NCBI RefSeq assembly: GCF_014905615.1
Contig: NZ_AQGU01000025.1
Span: forward strand, 62,001-126,000
Direction of reading: 5' to 3'
Length of the DNA stretch: 64,000 nt
Origin: Pseudoalteromonas aliena SW19
GTDB lineage: Bacteria > Pseudomonadota > Gammaproteobacteria > Enterobacterales > Alteromonadaceae
Shown one piece after another: positions 53,044 to 63,935 of this stretch. Each line of letters begins with the position of its first letter. Within the stretch, counting starts at the first letter, position 1. The notes beneath the pieces are model-generated. The model searched no databases and was not told the origin of the DNA. It saw only the letters and a program-made list of their open reading frames with translations. Made by a program: the position numbers and the translations under genes.

Positions 53044-54201
53044 TTAACCCTGTTCGATATTAAACAAAACTCCTTCATTAACCAGTATAGTAAATGTTTG
53101 CATAAAAACTAGGCTTGGGTTTGTTAAATTTAATGCTGAACTTTTAAACTCAGTGTTATCGGTAAGTAGTTCTACCGCTGCTAAGTCAGTTAATGGCATG
53201 GCGTAATTTTCACCATTGACACTTAGTAGTAATTCATCATCTAATAGTTGATAAATAGCACGCGTGCCACCTAAGCGCTCAAACACAGCTTCTTCATCAC
53301 TTAAATCATCGCTTATTTGCTCTGATGTAAATGGTGGTTCTATCGGCGCTAAATCCATTTCATGTTTAGGTTGGCTAAGTGTTGAGCCCAACCATTGTTT
53401 AAATAACTTATCGTTTTCTAGCAGTGAAGCCATGAGCGTTTTAACTTTATCAACCTCAAGGTTTGTAAGTTCACCTTTTGACTTCCTCAGTGCTAGATTG
53501 TGATCGGTATAGCGTTTTTGGCCGCTTTCGGTATCAATAATATGATCGGCAAAACTTGAAAGTAAATCTTGTTGATTAGGCGCTCTAAAACCAACTGAAT
53601 AATTTAAGGCATTTTCTACTGCGTAACCTTCGTGAGGGCAGCCTGGTGGAATATATAAAATGTCGCCAGGCTCTAAAATGCAGTCAATGACCGCTTCAAA
53701 AGCTTCTACTTGCAGTAGCTTTTTGTTTTGAGCGAACTGCTTAAGTGTAGGATCGGGTAAACCTACGCGCCAATGGCGCTTACCTTCACCTTGAATAATA
53801 AAGACATCGTACTGATCTAAATGCGGACCAACGCCACCGCTAGGTGTTGAATAGCTGATCATTAAATCATCGATGCGCCAATTAGGAATAAACCTAAATG
53901 GTTCGAGCAGTTGTGCAGCATCTGGATGCCAGTGATCAACCGCTTGTACAAGTAAAGTTGAATGTGTGTCTGTTAGTTGTTCAAAGTCTTCAAATGGACC
54001 TTGATGCGTTTGCCAGTCATTTTTATTATTTGTGATAATACGTGATTCTATACTTTCTTCCATAGCTAAACCGGCAAGTTCATTAGCATCAAGCGGGTCT
54101 TGAAAATGACTAAACCCTTGTTTGATTAAAAGTGGTTTTTTTTGCCAAAAATCATTCAGAAATTCTTGTTCAGATAAGTTGTTAATTACTAATTGATACA
54201 T
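53044..54201 (-). CDS. roxA: 50S ribosomal protein L16 3-hydroxylase
   Basis: A JmjC-type 2-oxoglutarate/Fe(II) oxygenase, E. coli YcfD/RoxA, which hydroxylates Arg81 of L16. It is 385 residues (E. coli 373). Conserved pieces: WQKKPLLIKQGF, the iron motif PHLDQYDVFIIQGEGKRHW (HxD) and the second His in GCPHEGYAVENALNYSVGFRAP. The C-terminal winged-helix part is present. In E. coli the order is roxA-phoQ-phoP-purB; here hcn-like genes take the phoPQ place. Confidence 0.92.
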   Translation of the reverse strand: MYQLVINNLSEQEFLNDFWQKKPLLIKQGFSHFQDPLDANELAGLAMEESIESRIITNNKNDWQTHQGPFEDFEQLTDTHSTLLVQAVDHWHPDAAQLLEPFRFIPNWRIDDLMISYSTPSGGVGPHLDQYDVFIIQGEGKRHWRVGLPDPTLKQFAQNKKLLQVEAFEAVIDCILEPGDILYIPPGCPHEGYAVENALNYSVGFRAPNQQDLLSSFADHIIDTESGQKRYTDHNLALRKSKGELTNLEVDKVKTLMASLLENDKLFKQWLGSTLSQPKHEMDLAPIEPPFTSEQISDDLSDEEAVFERLGGTRAIYQLLDDELLLSVNGENYAMPLTDLAAVELLTDNTEFKSSALNLTNPSLVFMQTFTILVNEGVLFNIEQG

Positions 54202-54533
54202 ACTTTTTACTCAAAAAAAAGTGGTACGTTTAAATAAGAGAAAGTTAAATTTAACTTAGTCACGCTATATTCGCACTAATATATCAAATAAAACAAAGCT
54301 ATTCAGCTTAAAACCAGAGTTACCATAGTTCAATCATTTAATCACAAAAATTATCCAACGGTATTATGCTTTTGATTAAATATTACTGGAGAGAATTTAA
54401 AATCTAGATCTAGATCAATAAATGTTCACAAAAGTTAAGTATTTGTTATTTATATTTGTCACTCACTTTATTTATATTTACCCTGCACACCCCAAGTAAT
54501 TTAATCCACACATTAATTATATCAAGGCAAATT
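54202..54533. promoter_or_regulatory. intergenic region upstream of the hcn-like operon, with palindrome
   Basis: About 330 bp between roxA and the 2Fe-2S gene. It holds a perfect 12-bp palindrome TCTAGATCTAGA at 54403-54414, extending into a repeated TCTAGA-TCTAGA-TC, about 120 bp before the ATG. It could be an operator. A partial FNR-like TTGATTAAATATTA lies at 54372. Neither is proven. No other gene is seen. Confidence 0.35.
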
Positions 54534-54848
54534 ATGGAATGCTTAAAACGGACAAAGGATATTACACCAATTACAACCCCTTCTTTTGAAATTATAGTTA
54601 ATCAAAAAGCGGTTGAAGTGAGTGGAGGTGAAACTATTTTATCAGTGCTGCTAGCAACAGAACACACCGAATTAATGGCCAATGATCATCGAGTTATATC
54701 TGGTGCTTATTGTGGTATGGGAGTATGTCATTGCTGTCATGTTAAAGTTAATCAACGCTTTAAGAAAAGAGCATGTCAGACAATAGTACAGCCTAATATG
54801 GTAGTTGAAACATTAACAAATCGATTTTTAGAGGAGGGGATAAAATGA
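54534..54848 (+). CDS. hcnA: hydrogen cyanide synthase-like subunit A, 2Fe-2S protein
   Basis: A 104-residue ferredoxin-like protein, the same length as HcnA of Pseudomonas. The [2Fe-2S] cysteines are in SGAYCGMGVCHCCHVKV and KRACQT; the end NRFLEEG resembles HcnA. The start ATG 54534 follows AAGG. With the next two genes it forms a three-subunit flavoenzyme; in Pseudomonas, HcnABC turns glycine into HCN and CO2 with electrons passed to the respiratory chain. Related opine or amino-acid dehydrogenases have the same design, so the product HCN is likely but unproven. Confidence 0.65.
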   Translation: MECLKRTKDITPITTPSFEIIVNQKAVEVSGGETILSVLLATEHTELMANDHRVISGAYCGMGVCHCCHVKVNQRFKKRACQTIVQPNMVVETLTNRFLEEGIK

Positions 54849-56239
54849 GTAATTTATCATACCCAGTTGTTATTGTTGGCGGCGGTCCTGCAGGTACCGC
54901 TGCGGCTGCTCAATTAGGAAAATTTGGCATTAAAAGTGAGATAATCGAAGAGGCTTCAAAAATAGGAGGGGTTATCTATCGTGGTCCTTTACGTAATACA
55001 CTTTCTTTACCCCATCTAGATGATAATTTAAAAAGAGCTATGTCGGCTTTACAAACGCGTTATGAAAGTCAGCATGCTAATATTAAATTAAAATTAGACA
55101 CGCGAGTATTAGGGCCTGAAGCTAACAGTAAGTTATTGTTAAATAAGGATGATGCACTCGATATTATTGCTTATCAAGAGCTGATATTAGCAACGGGTTG
55201 CCATGAAAGAAGTATCCCTTTTGGAGGTTGGGAGTTGCCAGGCGTGATGTTGATGGGAGGCGTACAATTACAAATTAAAAGTGGTTTAGTAAAACCTGGT
55301 AGTCGTATGGCACTTGTTGGTACTGGACCTTTACTACCGCTTGTTGCTTGTCAGTTACATAAATCAGGTGTTGAGGTGGTTGGTGTTTATGAGGCCAGTC
55401 AATTTAGTAAACTGGCTAAAGAAGCCGTTGCTCTATTAAACAAACCAAAGCTGACGCTATCAGGTTTGGGTATGATGGGTTATTTGAAAAAACAAAATAT
55501 ACCATTTCATTATGGGTGGGGTGTGGTTAAGGCGAAAGGGAAGCAAAAATTAAATCAACTTATTGTTGCTCCTTATAATGAACAATGGCAAGCAGATACC
55601 CACAAATCTAAAACTATTGATGTTGATTCTATTGGCGTTGGCTATGGTTTTGTAGCGCGTAGCCAGTTAGCTATGTTACTGGGTGTTGAGCATAGCTACA
55701 GTAATGTTAGTGGCAATGTTCCCGAGCTAGATAAGTGGCAGCACAGTAGCATTAATAACGTGTATGTCGCAGGGGATAGCAGTGGTTTACTTGGCGCTGA
55801 TGCGGCTATTTGTGAAGGTCAAATTGCTGCGATCCGGATTGCACAAAATCGTGGTAAGTTAACAGCTGAACAAGCGACTCAACTAGCAAGTAAAATAATT
55901 AAAAAGCTAGATCGCATCAAACGTTTTCGATATGGATTTGATCGTTTCTCAACAAGGCAAGTTGGCTTGATGGATTTAGCTGAGGTTGACACTATTGTTT
56001 GTCGTTGTGAACAAACTACACGTGGACAAATTGATATTGCTATTGCTCAAGGAGTAAAAGATATAACAAGTTTGAAGATGCGGACTCGGATTGGTATGGG
56101 AGATTGCCAAGGTAAAACCTGCTCTAGTTATGCAATAGATAGGCTACACCAAGCTGGCTATACAGAAAATGTTGACGTGATAAAACCTCGCTTTCCACTT
56201 GATCCAATTCCTTTTGCTATGTTGGAAGAACACATATGA
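54845..56239 (+). CDS. hcnB: hydrogen cyanide synthase-like subunit B, FAD oxidoreductase
   Basis: A 464-residue flavoprotein (Pseudomonas HcnB about 469). The FAD-binding motif VIVGGGPAGTAAAAQLGKFG is at the start, a second dinucleotide motif MALVGTGPLLPLVA follows near 160, and VYVAGDSSGLLGADAA precedes the end. The C-terminus has a BFD-type [2Fe-2S] motif: C383-x-C385 (VCRCEQTT) and GMGDCQGKTC near 419. ATGA overlaps the hcnA-like stop; GAGGAGGGG is the ribosome site. Confidence 0.65.
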   Translation: MSNLSYPVVIVGGGPAGTAAAAQLGKFGIKSEIIEEASKIGGVIYRGPLRNTLSLPHLDDNLKRAMSALQTRYESQHANIKLKLDTRVLGPEANSKLLLNKDDALDIIAYQELILATGCHERSIPFGGWELPGVMLMGGVQLQIKSGLVKPGSRMALVGTGPLLPLVACQLHKSGVEVVGVYEASQFSKLAKEAVALLNKPKLTLSGLGMMGYLKKQNIPFHYGWGVVKAKGKQKLNQLIVAPYNEQWQADTHKSKTIDVDSIGVGYGFVARSQLAMLLGVEHSYSNVSGNVPELDKWQHSSINNVYVAGDSSGLLGADAAICEGQIAAIRIAQNRGKLTAEQATQLASKIIKKLDRIKRFRYGFDRFSTRQVGLMDLAEVDTIVCRCEQTTRGQIDIAIAQGVKDITSLKMRTRIGMGDCQGKTCSSYAIDRLHQAGYTENVDVIKPRFPLDPIPFAMLEEHI

Positions 56240-57447
56240 AAAAATTTGATATTGTAATTGCCGGTGGCGGCGTTATTGGTGCTGCATGCGCTTATTTTTT
56301 AAGCCGAGATACAGATTTAAAAATTGCTCTGATTGATATTAAGAAACCCGGCAATGCTTCGCGAGCATCTGCTGGTGGCCTATGGGCAATTGGTGAGTCA
56401 GTTGGACTTGGATGCGGCGTTATATTCTTTAAAACGTTATCTAAGTTGCAAAGTGAAGCTAATGGTAAAGAAATTCCTGTCATGCGACCTCATCAGTTAC
56501 CTGATTGTTTTTTTGAGTTTGCATTAACATCAAATGATATGTATCCCGCTCTGCATCAAGAAATGTTAGATCGTCATGGCGTTGATTTTAAATTTGAACG
56601 CACAGGCTTGAAATTTATCATGTATAACGAAGATGACAGAATTTATGCTGATCAGATCACCAGCGGTATTCCTCATCTGGCAGATCAAATTAGGTGGTTA
56701 GATGCTGAACAGTTAAAAGAAGAAGAGCCTTATATAACACCTGATGCTATTGGTGCCATCGATTTTATTTGTGATCATCAAGTAAATCCTTACCGCTTGG
56801 TTGATGCATATACGGAAAGCGCACGTCAAAACGGTGTTGAGCTAGTACTCAATACAGAAGTAACATCTGTGATTCGAGAAGGAAGTCGAGTTATGGGAGT
56901 TGAAACAACATTGGGTAGTTTTCAATGTGATACTTTGATCAATGCAGCTGGTGCTTGGGCTGATGAATTATTTCATAAAGCCACTGGATACAATATGCCT
57001 GTTTATCCTGTTAAAGGACAAATTGTGTTGTCTGAACGTATGCCTAAGATTCTTAATGGCTGTATCAGTACCAGTGATTGTTATATTGCGCAAAAAGACA
57101 ATGGCGAGATATTGATCGGTTCAACGACCGAAGAGAAGGGGTTTGATACGACGAATACACTAGATAAGATAACGGAGCTTTCACAAGGAGCAATGAAATG
57201 TTTACCTATCTTAAAAGAAAGTAATATTAAACGTTGTTGGGCAGGGTTACGCCCTGGTACGCCAGATGAGCTACCCATTTTAGGTGAAGTGCCTGGAATT
57301 GAAGGGTATTTAAATGCATGTGGACATTTTAGAACGGGTATTTTAACTTCGGCTATTACTGGAAAATTAATAACTGAGCTAGTGAAAGGTCAGCCAACTA
57401 GCTTGGATTTGACTCCATTTAGTGTTGTGCGTTTTTTAGAGGGCTAA
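56236..57447 (+). CDS. hcnC: hydrogen cyanide synthase-like subunit C, glycine-oxidase-type flavoprotein
   Basis: A 403-residue DAO-family protein (Pseudomonas HcnC about 417). The FAD site DIVIAGGGVIGAACAYFLS is at the N-terminus, and the C-terminal GLRPGTPDELPILGEVPG plus ACGHFRTGILTSAITG is typical of glycine or D-amino-acid oxidising flavoproteins. It overlaps subunit B (ATGA) and ends at a terminator convergent with purB. The three genes sit between roxA and purB and look like an inserted operon. Confidence 0.65.
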   Translation: MKKFDIVIAGGGVIGAACAYFLSRDTDLKIALIDIKKPGNASRASAGGLWAIGESVGLGCGVIFFKTLSKLQSEANGKEIPVMRPHQLPDCFFEFALTSNDMYPALHQEMLDRHGVDFKFERTGLKFIMYNEDDRIYADQITSGIPHLADQIRWLDAEQLKEEEPYITPDAIGAIDFICDHQVNPYRLVDAYTESARQNGVELVLNTEVTSVIREGSRVMGVETTLGSFQCDTLINAAGAWADELFHKATGYNMPVYPVKGQIVLSERMPKILNGCISTSDCYIAQKDNGEILIGSTTEEKGFDTTNTLDKITELSQGAMKCLPILKESNIKRCWAGLRPGTPDELPILGEVPGIEGYLNACGHFRTGILTSAITGKLITELVKGQPTSLDLTPFSVVRFLEG

Positions 57448-57458
57448 ACGATAGGATC

Positions 57459-57489
57459 AAAAAAGCGAAAGAAAACCTTTCGCTTTTTT
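57459..57489 (+). terminator. bidirectional terminator between the hcn-like operon and purB
   Basis: A 13-bp stem AAAAAAGCGAAAG / CTTTCGCTTTTTT with a 5-nt loop. It works for both convergent units. Confidence 0.85.
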
Positions 57490-57503
57490 ATACTGATTAG
57501 CTA

Positions 57504-58889
<1,386 letters not shown>

Positions 58890-58905
58890 TTAGTTTGAAC
58901 GATAG

Positions 58906-59508
58906 TTAAATTTTTGTTTTAGCAATAGCGAGTATTTTTCTTTTTGCAAAGAAAAAGTGACGGCGTTTACCGCCCATTTGTCGCCATAATACTGCACTTC
59001 TAATGCCGGCTAATAATAATGCACGGATTTTATTTTGAGTGAGTTGCTGTTTTAATAACTCGGGTTTACCATAAACCTGTATTCGGTGCCCAAGGGGGCT
59101 CAGCACCGACGAGTATATATCTGCTAAACCGGCAACAACGCTCTCGTCGGTAATAGCAAAGTGGTCTAAACGACGATGAATATCATCAATGCGTTTACCT
59201 AATTCGTTTAAGCTTTTGTCGTTTGCACTCAGTGCTCGCTCAAGCTGCATTAAACCACCCACGTATTTGACTATTTCAACATCTTTTTGAGCACCCGCTG
59301 TTAGCTGTGCCATTAATGTTTTATAGCCATCACGTAAGTTGTCAGTACCTTGATAAACATCTTCTGGCGATGCAGGTGATGTTTGAATAATACTGGCTAG
59401 TAATATTTCTAAATCGTGTTCGTTATTGCTGCCGTACTGGGCAATTTTTTGAACTTGTTTAGCTACTTGGCACATGGCGGCAAGGGCCATGACTTGGTGT
59501 TCATTCAT
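58906..59508 (-). CDS. hflD: high frequency lysogenization protein HflD homologue
   Basis: A 200-residue all-helical, membrane-associated protein (E. coli HflD 213). The start EHQVMALAAMCQVAKQVQKIA and GTDNLRDGYKTLMAQL are family segments. In E. coli HflD counteracts lambda CII; its house role is unknown. It shares TAATG with mnmA, so translation is coupled. A hydrophobic/basic C-terminus (RRHFFFAKRKILAIAK) is slightly unusual. Confidence 0.93.
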   Translation of the reverse strand: MNEHQVMALAAMCQVAKQVQKIAQYGSNNEHDLEILLASIIQTSPASPEDVYQGTDNLRDGYKTLMAQLTAGAQKDVEIVKYVGGLMQLERALSANDKSLNELGKRIDDIHRRLDHFAITDESVVAGLADIYSSVLSPLGHRIQVYGKPELLKQQLTQNKIRALLLAGIRSAVLWRQMGGKRRHFFFAKRKILAIAKTKI

Positions 59509-60608
59509 TACTTAATCACCGAATCAATAATACCACCACCTAAACACACATCTTCTGCATAAAATACGGCAGATTGACCTGGAGTCACTGCTTTTTGTGG
59601 CTCGTCGAATAATACGCGTGCCATGCCGTCTTCGCCGACAAGTAGTGTACAGCTTAAATCTTCTTGGCGGTAACGTGTTTTAACAGTACAACGAGTAGTA
59701 CCTTTAGGACCAACGCGGTCGACCCAATGTAATTGGTTTGCGTTAAGGCCGTTGCTGTACAGGCGAGGGTGATCTTTACCTTGGCCCACAATAAGTACAT
59801 TTCGCTCAAGATCTTTATCAACTACATACCAAGGTTCACCAGAGCCTTCTTTCATACCACCAATTAACAAGCCTTTGCGTTGTCCAAGTGTGTGGTACAT
59901 TAAGCCTTCGTGCTCGCCTACGTTGTTACCGTCAGTGTCTTCGATAACGCCAGGTTGTGCTGGTAAGAACTTTTGTAAAAAGTCTTTAAATTTACGCTCA
60001 CCAATAAAGCAGATACCTGTACTGTCTTTTTTATCGTGAGTGATTAGGTCTTGTTCTTCTGCTATGCGGCGTACTTCTGGTTTTTCGATATCGCCTACTG
60101 GGAATAACGTTTGGCCAATATGTTCATGGCTTAGGGTATATAAGAAGTAGCTTTGATCTTTATTGTTATCAAGTCCGCGACACATGACGTATTTGTCATC
60201 GCGAAGCTCACGGCGAACATAGTGACCGGTTGCAATATAGTCAGCGCCAAGAGCTTGAGCCGCAAATTCTAAAAAGGCTTTAAATTTAATTTCTTTATTA
60301 CACATTATATCAGGGTTAGGTGTACGACCGGCTTTGTACTCTGCTAAAAAGTACTCAAATACGTTGTCCCAGTATTCTGCTGCAAAGTTAACAGTGTGAA
60401 GCTCAATGCCTAATTTATCGCATACGGCTTGTGCATCTTTTAAATCATCAGCGGCAGCACAGTATTCATCATTGTCGTCTTCTTCCCAGTTCTTCATAAA
60501 CAGGCCTTCTACTTGGTAGCCCTGTTGTTGTAATAAATATGCAGATACAGAAGAATCAACACCGCCGGACATGCCAACAATGACTTTAATGTGACTATTT
60601 TCGCTCAT
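59508..60608 (-). CDS. mnmA: tRNA-specific 2-thiouridylase MnmA
   Basis: Inserts sulfur at U34 of tRNA-Lys, Glu and Gln. It is 366 residues with the PP-loop [15 protein letters not shown] (residues 12-26), the catalytic Cys pair in [12 protein letters not shown] and [12 protein letters not shown], and the C-terminal beta-barrel. It is the first gene of mnmA-hflD-purB. In E. coli nudJ lies directly upstream; here R4, a diguanylate cyclase gene and R5 separate them. Confidence 0.97.
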   Translation of the reverse strand: MSENSHIKVIVGMSGGVDSSVSAYLLQQQGYQVEGLFMKNWEEDDNDEYCAAADDLKDAQAVCDKLGIELHTVNFAAEYWDNVFEYFLAEYKAGRTPNPDIMCNKEIKFKAFLEFAAQALGADYIATGHYVRRELRDDKYVMCRGLDNNKDQSYFLYTLSHEHIGQTLFPVGDIEKPEVRRIAEEQDLITHDKKDSTGICFIGERKFKDFLQKFLPAQPGVIEDTDGNNVGEHEGLMYHTLGQRKGLLIGGMKEGSGEPWYVVDKDLERNVLIVGQGKDHPRLYSNGLNANQLHWVDRVGPKGTTRCTVKTRYRQEDLSCTLLVGEDGMARVLFDEPQKAVTPGQSAVFYAEDVCLGGGIIDSVIK

Positions 60609-60903
60609 GAATAATTTCGCTTATACAGATTGCTGTTAACTTGGAAAGGCCGCGATTATAGCATGTATTTTGTTTGTCCTTAAAGAGAGTAAAGGGGCAA
60701 AGGAAGGAATTAGTCACTATTTTATTTATATAACAAATAGAAAAAGAAACTTAGAAAGTATAAAAAACAATCCTTTTGTTTTAATTAGGTTTTTATATTG
60801 CTAACTATGTTATGAGTATGAGTGAATTTTGTTATATTTTTTCAGTGATTTAGTATTATTTTCTTTCAAATATTCGGCAGTAAATATAAACTGCGCCAGC
60901 ACG
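60609..60903. other. intergenic region upstream of mnmA
   Basis: About 295 bp of AT-rich sequence expected to contain the mnmA promoter. No gene or repeat was recognised. Confidence 0.5.
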
Positions 60904-61169
60904 AGGGCGTGTTGACCTTTCGTGATTGATTTTGCAGCAGACTGTTTGGTATTTGGGCAAGGCAGAGCCTATGGTGTGTGGTTATCCCCCATAAATAGGC
61001 GATAACGCAGCATAAATGCCAAACATGCGCTGCCCTTTGGGTTCTTTCTAGGGACGATTAACTCTTTGTTGCTCGGTTTTTACTTAGCCCACTAGGTTAC
61101 AAACCTCGCGCAGCGATTAAATCGTCCCTAGATTGAACAAGTTTCAATCTACAAAGGTCAACACGCCCT
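60904..61169. repeat. long structured repeat R4, perfect 17-bp inverted ends
   Basis: 266 bp beginning AGGGCGTGTTGACCTTT and ending with the exact inverse AAAGGTCAACACGCCCT. Inside are GGCGATAACGCAGC, CTAGGGACGATT and AGGTTACAAACCT hairpin parts shared with R1-R3. It is the cleanest copy. Its orientation is opposite to R5, on the other side of the diguanylate cyclase gene. Confidence 0.85.
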
Positions 61170-61230
61170 AGGATATAACCTTGTTATATCGATTTAGGGT
61201 GCTGGGCAATATAATCAATGGAATGAATAT

Positions 61231-62505
61231 ATGAACTACGTTGAACAAATAAATAAAATTAAATCGTTAGTTGAATATTACACTTGCCAATCTAATCAGC
61301 CTATTAGTGAGTTACTAAATAACCCCTCAAGTGAATTTAAGCAATCGGCTTATCGTCTTTTTTACGAACTTATTAAGTTTAAAAGTCCTTCTTTTTATCA
61401 AGAACCAAACCCTATAAATGAGGTGTTTAGCTTAATCAAACGCTCAATTTCTTGCACTGAACACTCAAAAAAATCAGTACTTGAATGTGTAGAGCGTTGG
61501 TGGCTTGAATGGTACTTCACGCTAGAAATGGACACCAAACTTACATCAAACATAACTGATATCCCTGCGTGTTTTGTATCATCAAGTACACAGCATCCGA
61601 TGCGCAAACATGAGCTAAGCCATTACGCTAAGTTATTTACGGTGCTGCCAATGCCAATTTGTAATGTGTGTGCCCGAACTGGTGATCTATTAAAAGTAAA
61701 TCAGCGCTTTGTTGATATCTTTGGTTACACATTAGATGAAGTGCCTAATTTAGCTGTTTGGTGGGAAAAAGCCTTTCCAGATCCCGAGTATAGAAAATCA
61801 GCCAAAGCATTATGGAAAAATTCTTTGCAGTTTGCGAAGGAAAATAACAATGATATTCCTGCAAATGACTATCGTGTTCGTTGCAGTAATGGTAGCGAGT
61901 TAGTAATGGAAGTGTCGGGTATTGATAATGGTGATGAATTTATTGCGGTATTTTACGATGCCACTGAACGTTTAAAAGCACAAGATATATTACGTGATAT
62001 GGCTTTTCTTGATTCGTTGACAAAGATAGCAAATAGGCGCCGTTTTGATGAGCAGTTTGCGTATGAGTTTGAGCGATTAAAAAGCAGTGCCGATAAACTA
62101 TCTATGATCTTTATTGATGTTGATCATTTTAAACAATTTAATGACCGATACGGGCATGTAACTGGCGATATTTGTTTGCGTGATGTCGCGCAAAAAATTG
62201 CAGCGACGGTGAGTCGCTCTGAAGACTTTGTAGCGCGGTATGGTGGTGAAGAATTTGTTGTGTTATTGCCGCAAACGGATACGAAGGGTGCACTTTTCAT
62301 TGCTGAGCAGATTCAAAAAGCAATAGAAGAGCTAGCAATACCACACCAAGATAGTTTTACAGGACTTTTGTCAATCAGCATGGGAGTTAACACAGCGGAT
62401 ACGAACGATGACAAACTTGTCTTTTTAAAAGCAACCGACAGTGCTCTTTATTATGCAAAAAGACAGGGACGAAATTGTATTGCACTTAGCTCTGAAAATT
62501 TGTAA
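61231..62505 (+). CDS. PAS-GGDEF diguanylate cyclase
   Basis: A 424-residue cytoplasmic signalling protein making c-di-GMP. Residues 1-130 have no recognised domain; 135-255 look like PAS (MPICNVCARTGDLLKVNQRFVDIFGYTLDEV). The GGDEF domain covers 260-420, with DSLTKIANRRRFDEQF, the active site GGEEF at about 338-342 and no clear RxxD inhibitory site four residues before it. No membrane segment. It lies between inverted repeats R4 and R5 and splits nudJ from mnmA. Confidence 0.9.
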   Translation: MNYVEQINKIKSLVEYYTCQSNQPISELLNNPSSEFKQSAYRLFYELIKFKSPSFYQEPNPINEVFSLIKRSISCTEHSKKSVLECVERWWLEWYFTLEMDTKLTSNITDIPACFVSSSTQHPMRKHELSHYAKLFTVLPMPICNVCARTGDLLKVNQRFVDIFGYTLDEVPNLAVWWEKAFPDPEYRKSAKALWKNSLQFAKENNNDIPANDYRVRCSNGSELVMEVSGIDNGDEFIAVFYDATERLKAQDILRDMAFLDSLTKIANRRRFDEQFAYEFERLKSSADKLSMIFIDVDHFKQFNDRYGHVTGDICLRDVAQKIAATVSRSEDFVARYGGEEFVVLLPQTDTKGALFIAEQIQKAIEELAIPHQDSFTGLLSISMGVNTADTNDDKLVFLKATDSALYYAKRQGRNCIALSSENL

Positions 62506-62523
62506 ATATGCTTCTTTAACTTT

Positions 62524-62816
62524 AGGGCGTGTTGATCTTTGTGGATTGAAAATTGTTCAACCTAGGGGCGATTTAATCGCGGCGCGAGGTTGTATCCTAG
62601 TGGGCTCGGTAACTGCTCTTGCGTTACTCTAATGGCTTACATCCCTGTAAGAATAAGTCAAAGCCGAGCAACAAAGAGTAAGTTGCCCCTAGGCAGAACC
62701 CTTCGGGCAGCGCATGTCTGGCATTTATGCTGCGTTATCGCCTATTTATGTGGAATAACCATACACCATAGGCGCTGCCTTGTCTGAAATTCAACCTCAA
62801 AAAATCAGCACGGCCT
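62524..62816. repeat. long structured repeat R5
   Basis: About 293 bp, beginning AGGGCGTGTTGATCTTTG and ending ATCAGCACGGCC followed by TAA. It holds the extra module GGTAACTGCTCTTGCGTTAC also found in R2. It starts 18 bp after the cyclase stop and ends 2 bp before the nudJ stop codon. It is inverted relative to R4. Confidence 0.8.
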
Positions 62817-62818
62817 AA

Positions 62819-63256
62819 TTAATTATAGATAGTATCTAGGTTAAGAGGCTGTTTGTGTAAGCTATCCTCTATGCATTTTAAAACTAATGGGCTTCTAAGA
62901 GGGAGTGTCTTAATTTGTTCTAGGGTATACCAATCAGCAGAGATGATATCCGGGTCGATAGGTTTAGGTATTTTAAGGGTATCGCACATTTCAAATATAA
63001 AACAAAATCGTAAATAGTGAGTGCCGTTATCAGCATATAAGTTGTAAATACCTAATAAACCTAGGGGCAACAACGTTAATCCAGTTTCTTCAAGTAATTC
63101 TCTGCTCGCGGCTTGTGCAAGAGTTTCGTTTAGCTCTAAATGCCCAGCCGGTTGATTGTAACAAATTTGCTGTGTAAATTTATCGCGCTCTTTTACAAGT
63201 AAAAACTCATTTTTCTTTTTTACTATTGCAGCAACTGTTACATGCGGTTTATGCAT
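62819..63256 (-). CDS. nudJ: Nudix hydrolase NudJ
   Basis: A 145-residue Nudix phosphatase; E. coli NudJ acts on HMP-PP and nucleoside di/triphosphates. The Nudix box is complete: [26 protein letters not shown] 63256 was chosen over TTG 63259. Its start overlaps the rluE stop by 8 bp, so the pair is coupled, as in E. coli rluE-nudJ-mnmA. Confidence 0.9.
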   Translation of the reverse strand: MHKPHVTVAAIVKKKNEFLLVKERDKFTQQICYNQPAGHLELNETLAQAASRELLEETGLTLLPLGLLGIYNLYADNGTHYLRFCFIFEMCDTLKIPKPIDPDIISADWYTLEQIKTLPLRSPLVLKCIEDSLHKQPLNLDTIYN

Positions 63257-63935
63257 CAACTACGCCTTTAATTATTTTGTACTCACCTGAGTTAATGTCG
63301 TCCAACGTATAATTGCCAATACTGTAGCGAATGAGGCGAAGAGTAGGGTGGCCAATATGCGCAGTCATACGGCGGACTTGCCTGTTTTTACCTTCGTTAA
63401 TGGTAATGCTTAGCCACGTAGTGGGGATGGCTTTTCGTTCACGTACAGGCGGATTACGCGCCCAAATTATAGGCTCATCTATTATTTTAACGTTAGCGGG
63501 GAGTGTTAGCCCGTCTTTAAGCTCTACGCCATTGCATAAATCGTTTATTGATTCACTCGTGGGTTTACCTTCAACTTGTACCCAGTAGGTTTTATTGGTT
63601 TTTTTATCTGGTGCGGTTAAGGTGTTTTGTAATTTTCCACAGTTTGTTAAAAGCAATAAACCTTCACTGTCTCTGTCGAGCCGTCCCGCTGCGTATACTT
63701 CTTTAATAGGGATAAACTCTGCAAGCGTTTTCCTATCGGCATCATCTGTAAATTGACAAAGCACATCAAATGGTTTGTTAAACAGGACAATTTTTCTGTC
63801 TTTAGACGCTATTGGTGGCTTGATTTCTCTTTTACCAGAAGGCGTTTTGTTAAGTGCGCTGCGTGAATAAGTGCGGCCAGTGTTTCTTTTAGGCTTAGCT
63901 TCACTTGCTTGGTTATTACCTGATTTAGCTCTCAT
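63249..63935 (-). CDS. rluE: 23S rRNA pseudouridine 2457 synthase RluE
   Basis: A pseudouridine synthase of the RsuA family. About 228 residues, with a basic N-terminal extension (residues 1-45, Lys/Arg-rich) before [14 protein letters not shown]. The catalytic Asp is in [17 protein letters not shown], and [25 protein letters not shown] is the typical end. ATG 63935 was preferred to GTG 63944. Upstream, up to the window edge, one minus-strand frame stays open and ends TAA overlapping this ATG (TAATG); 65 bp are too few to decide whether another gene ends there. Confidence 0.92.
   Translation of the reverse strand: MRAKSGNNQASEAKPKRNTGRTYSRSALNKTPSGKREIKPPIASKDRKIVLFNKPFDVLCQFTDDADRKTLAEFIPIKEVYAAGRLDRDSEGLLLLTNCGKLQNTLTAPDKKTNKTYWVQVEGKPTSESINDLCNGVELKDGLTLPANVKIIDEPIIWARNPPVRERKAIPTTWLSITINEGKNRQVRRMTAHIGHPTLRLIRYSIGNYTLDDINSGEYKIIKGVVDA

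Noticed and set aside
54372..54385. FNR site upstream of the hcn-like operon
   Set aside because: TTGATTAAATATTA matches only one half of the consensus; too weak to list on its own.
62441..62787. Two open frames of 63-65 residues over R5
   Set aside because: They run through a structured repeat and the end of the cyclase gene; the frames are not kept in R1-R4.
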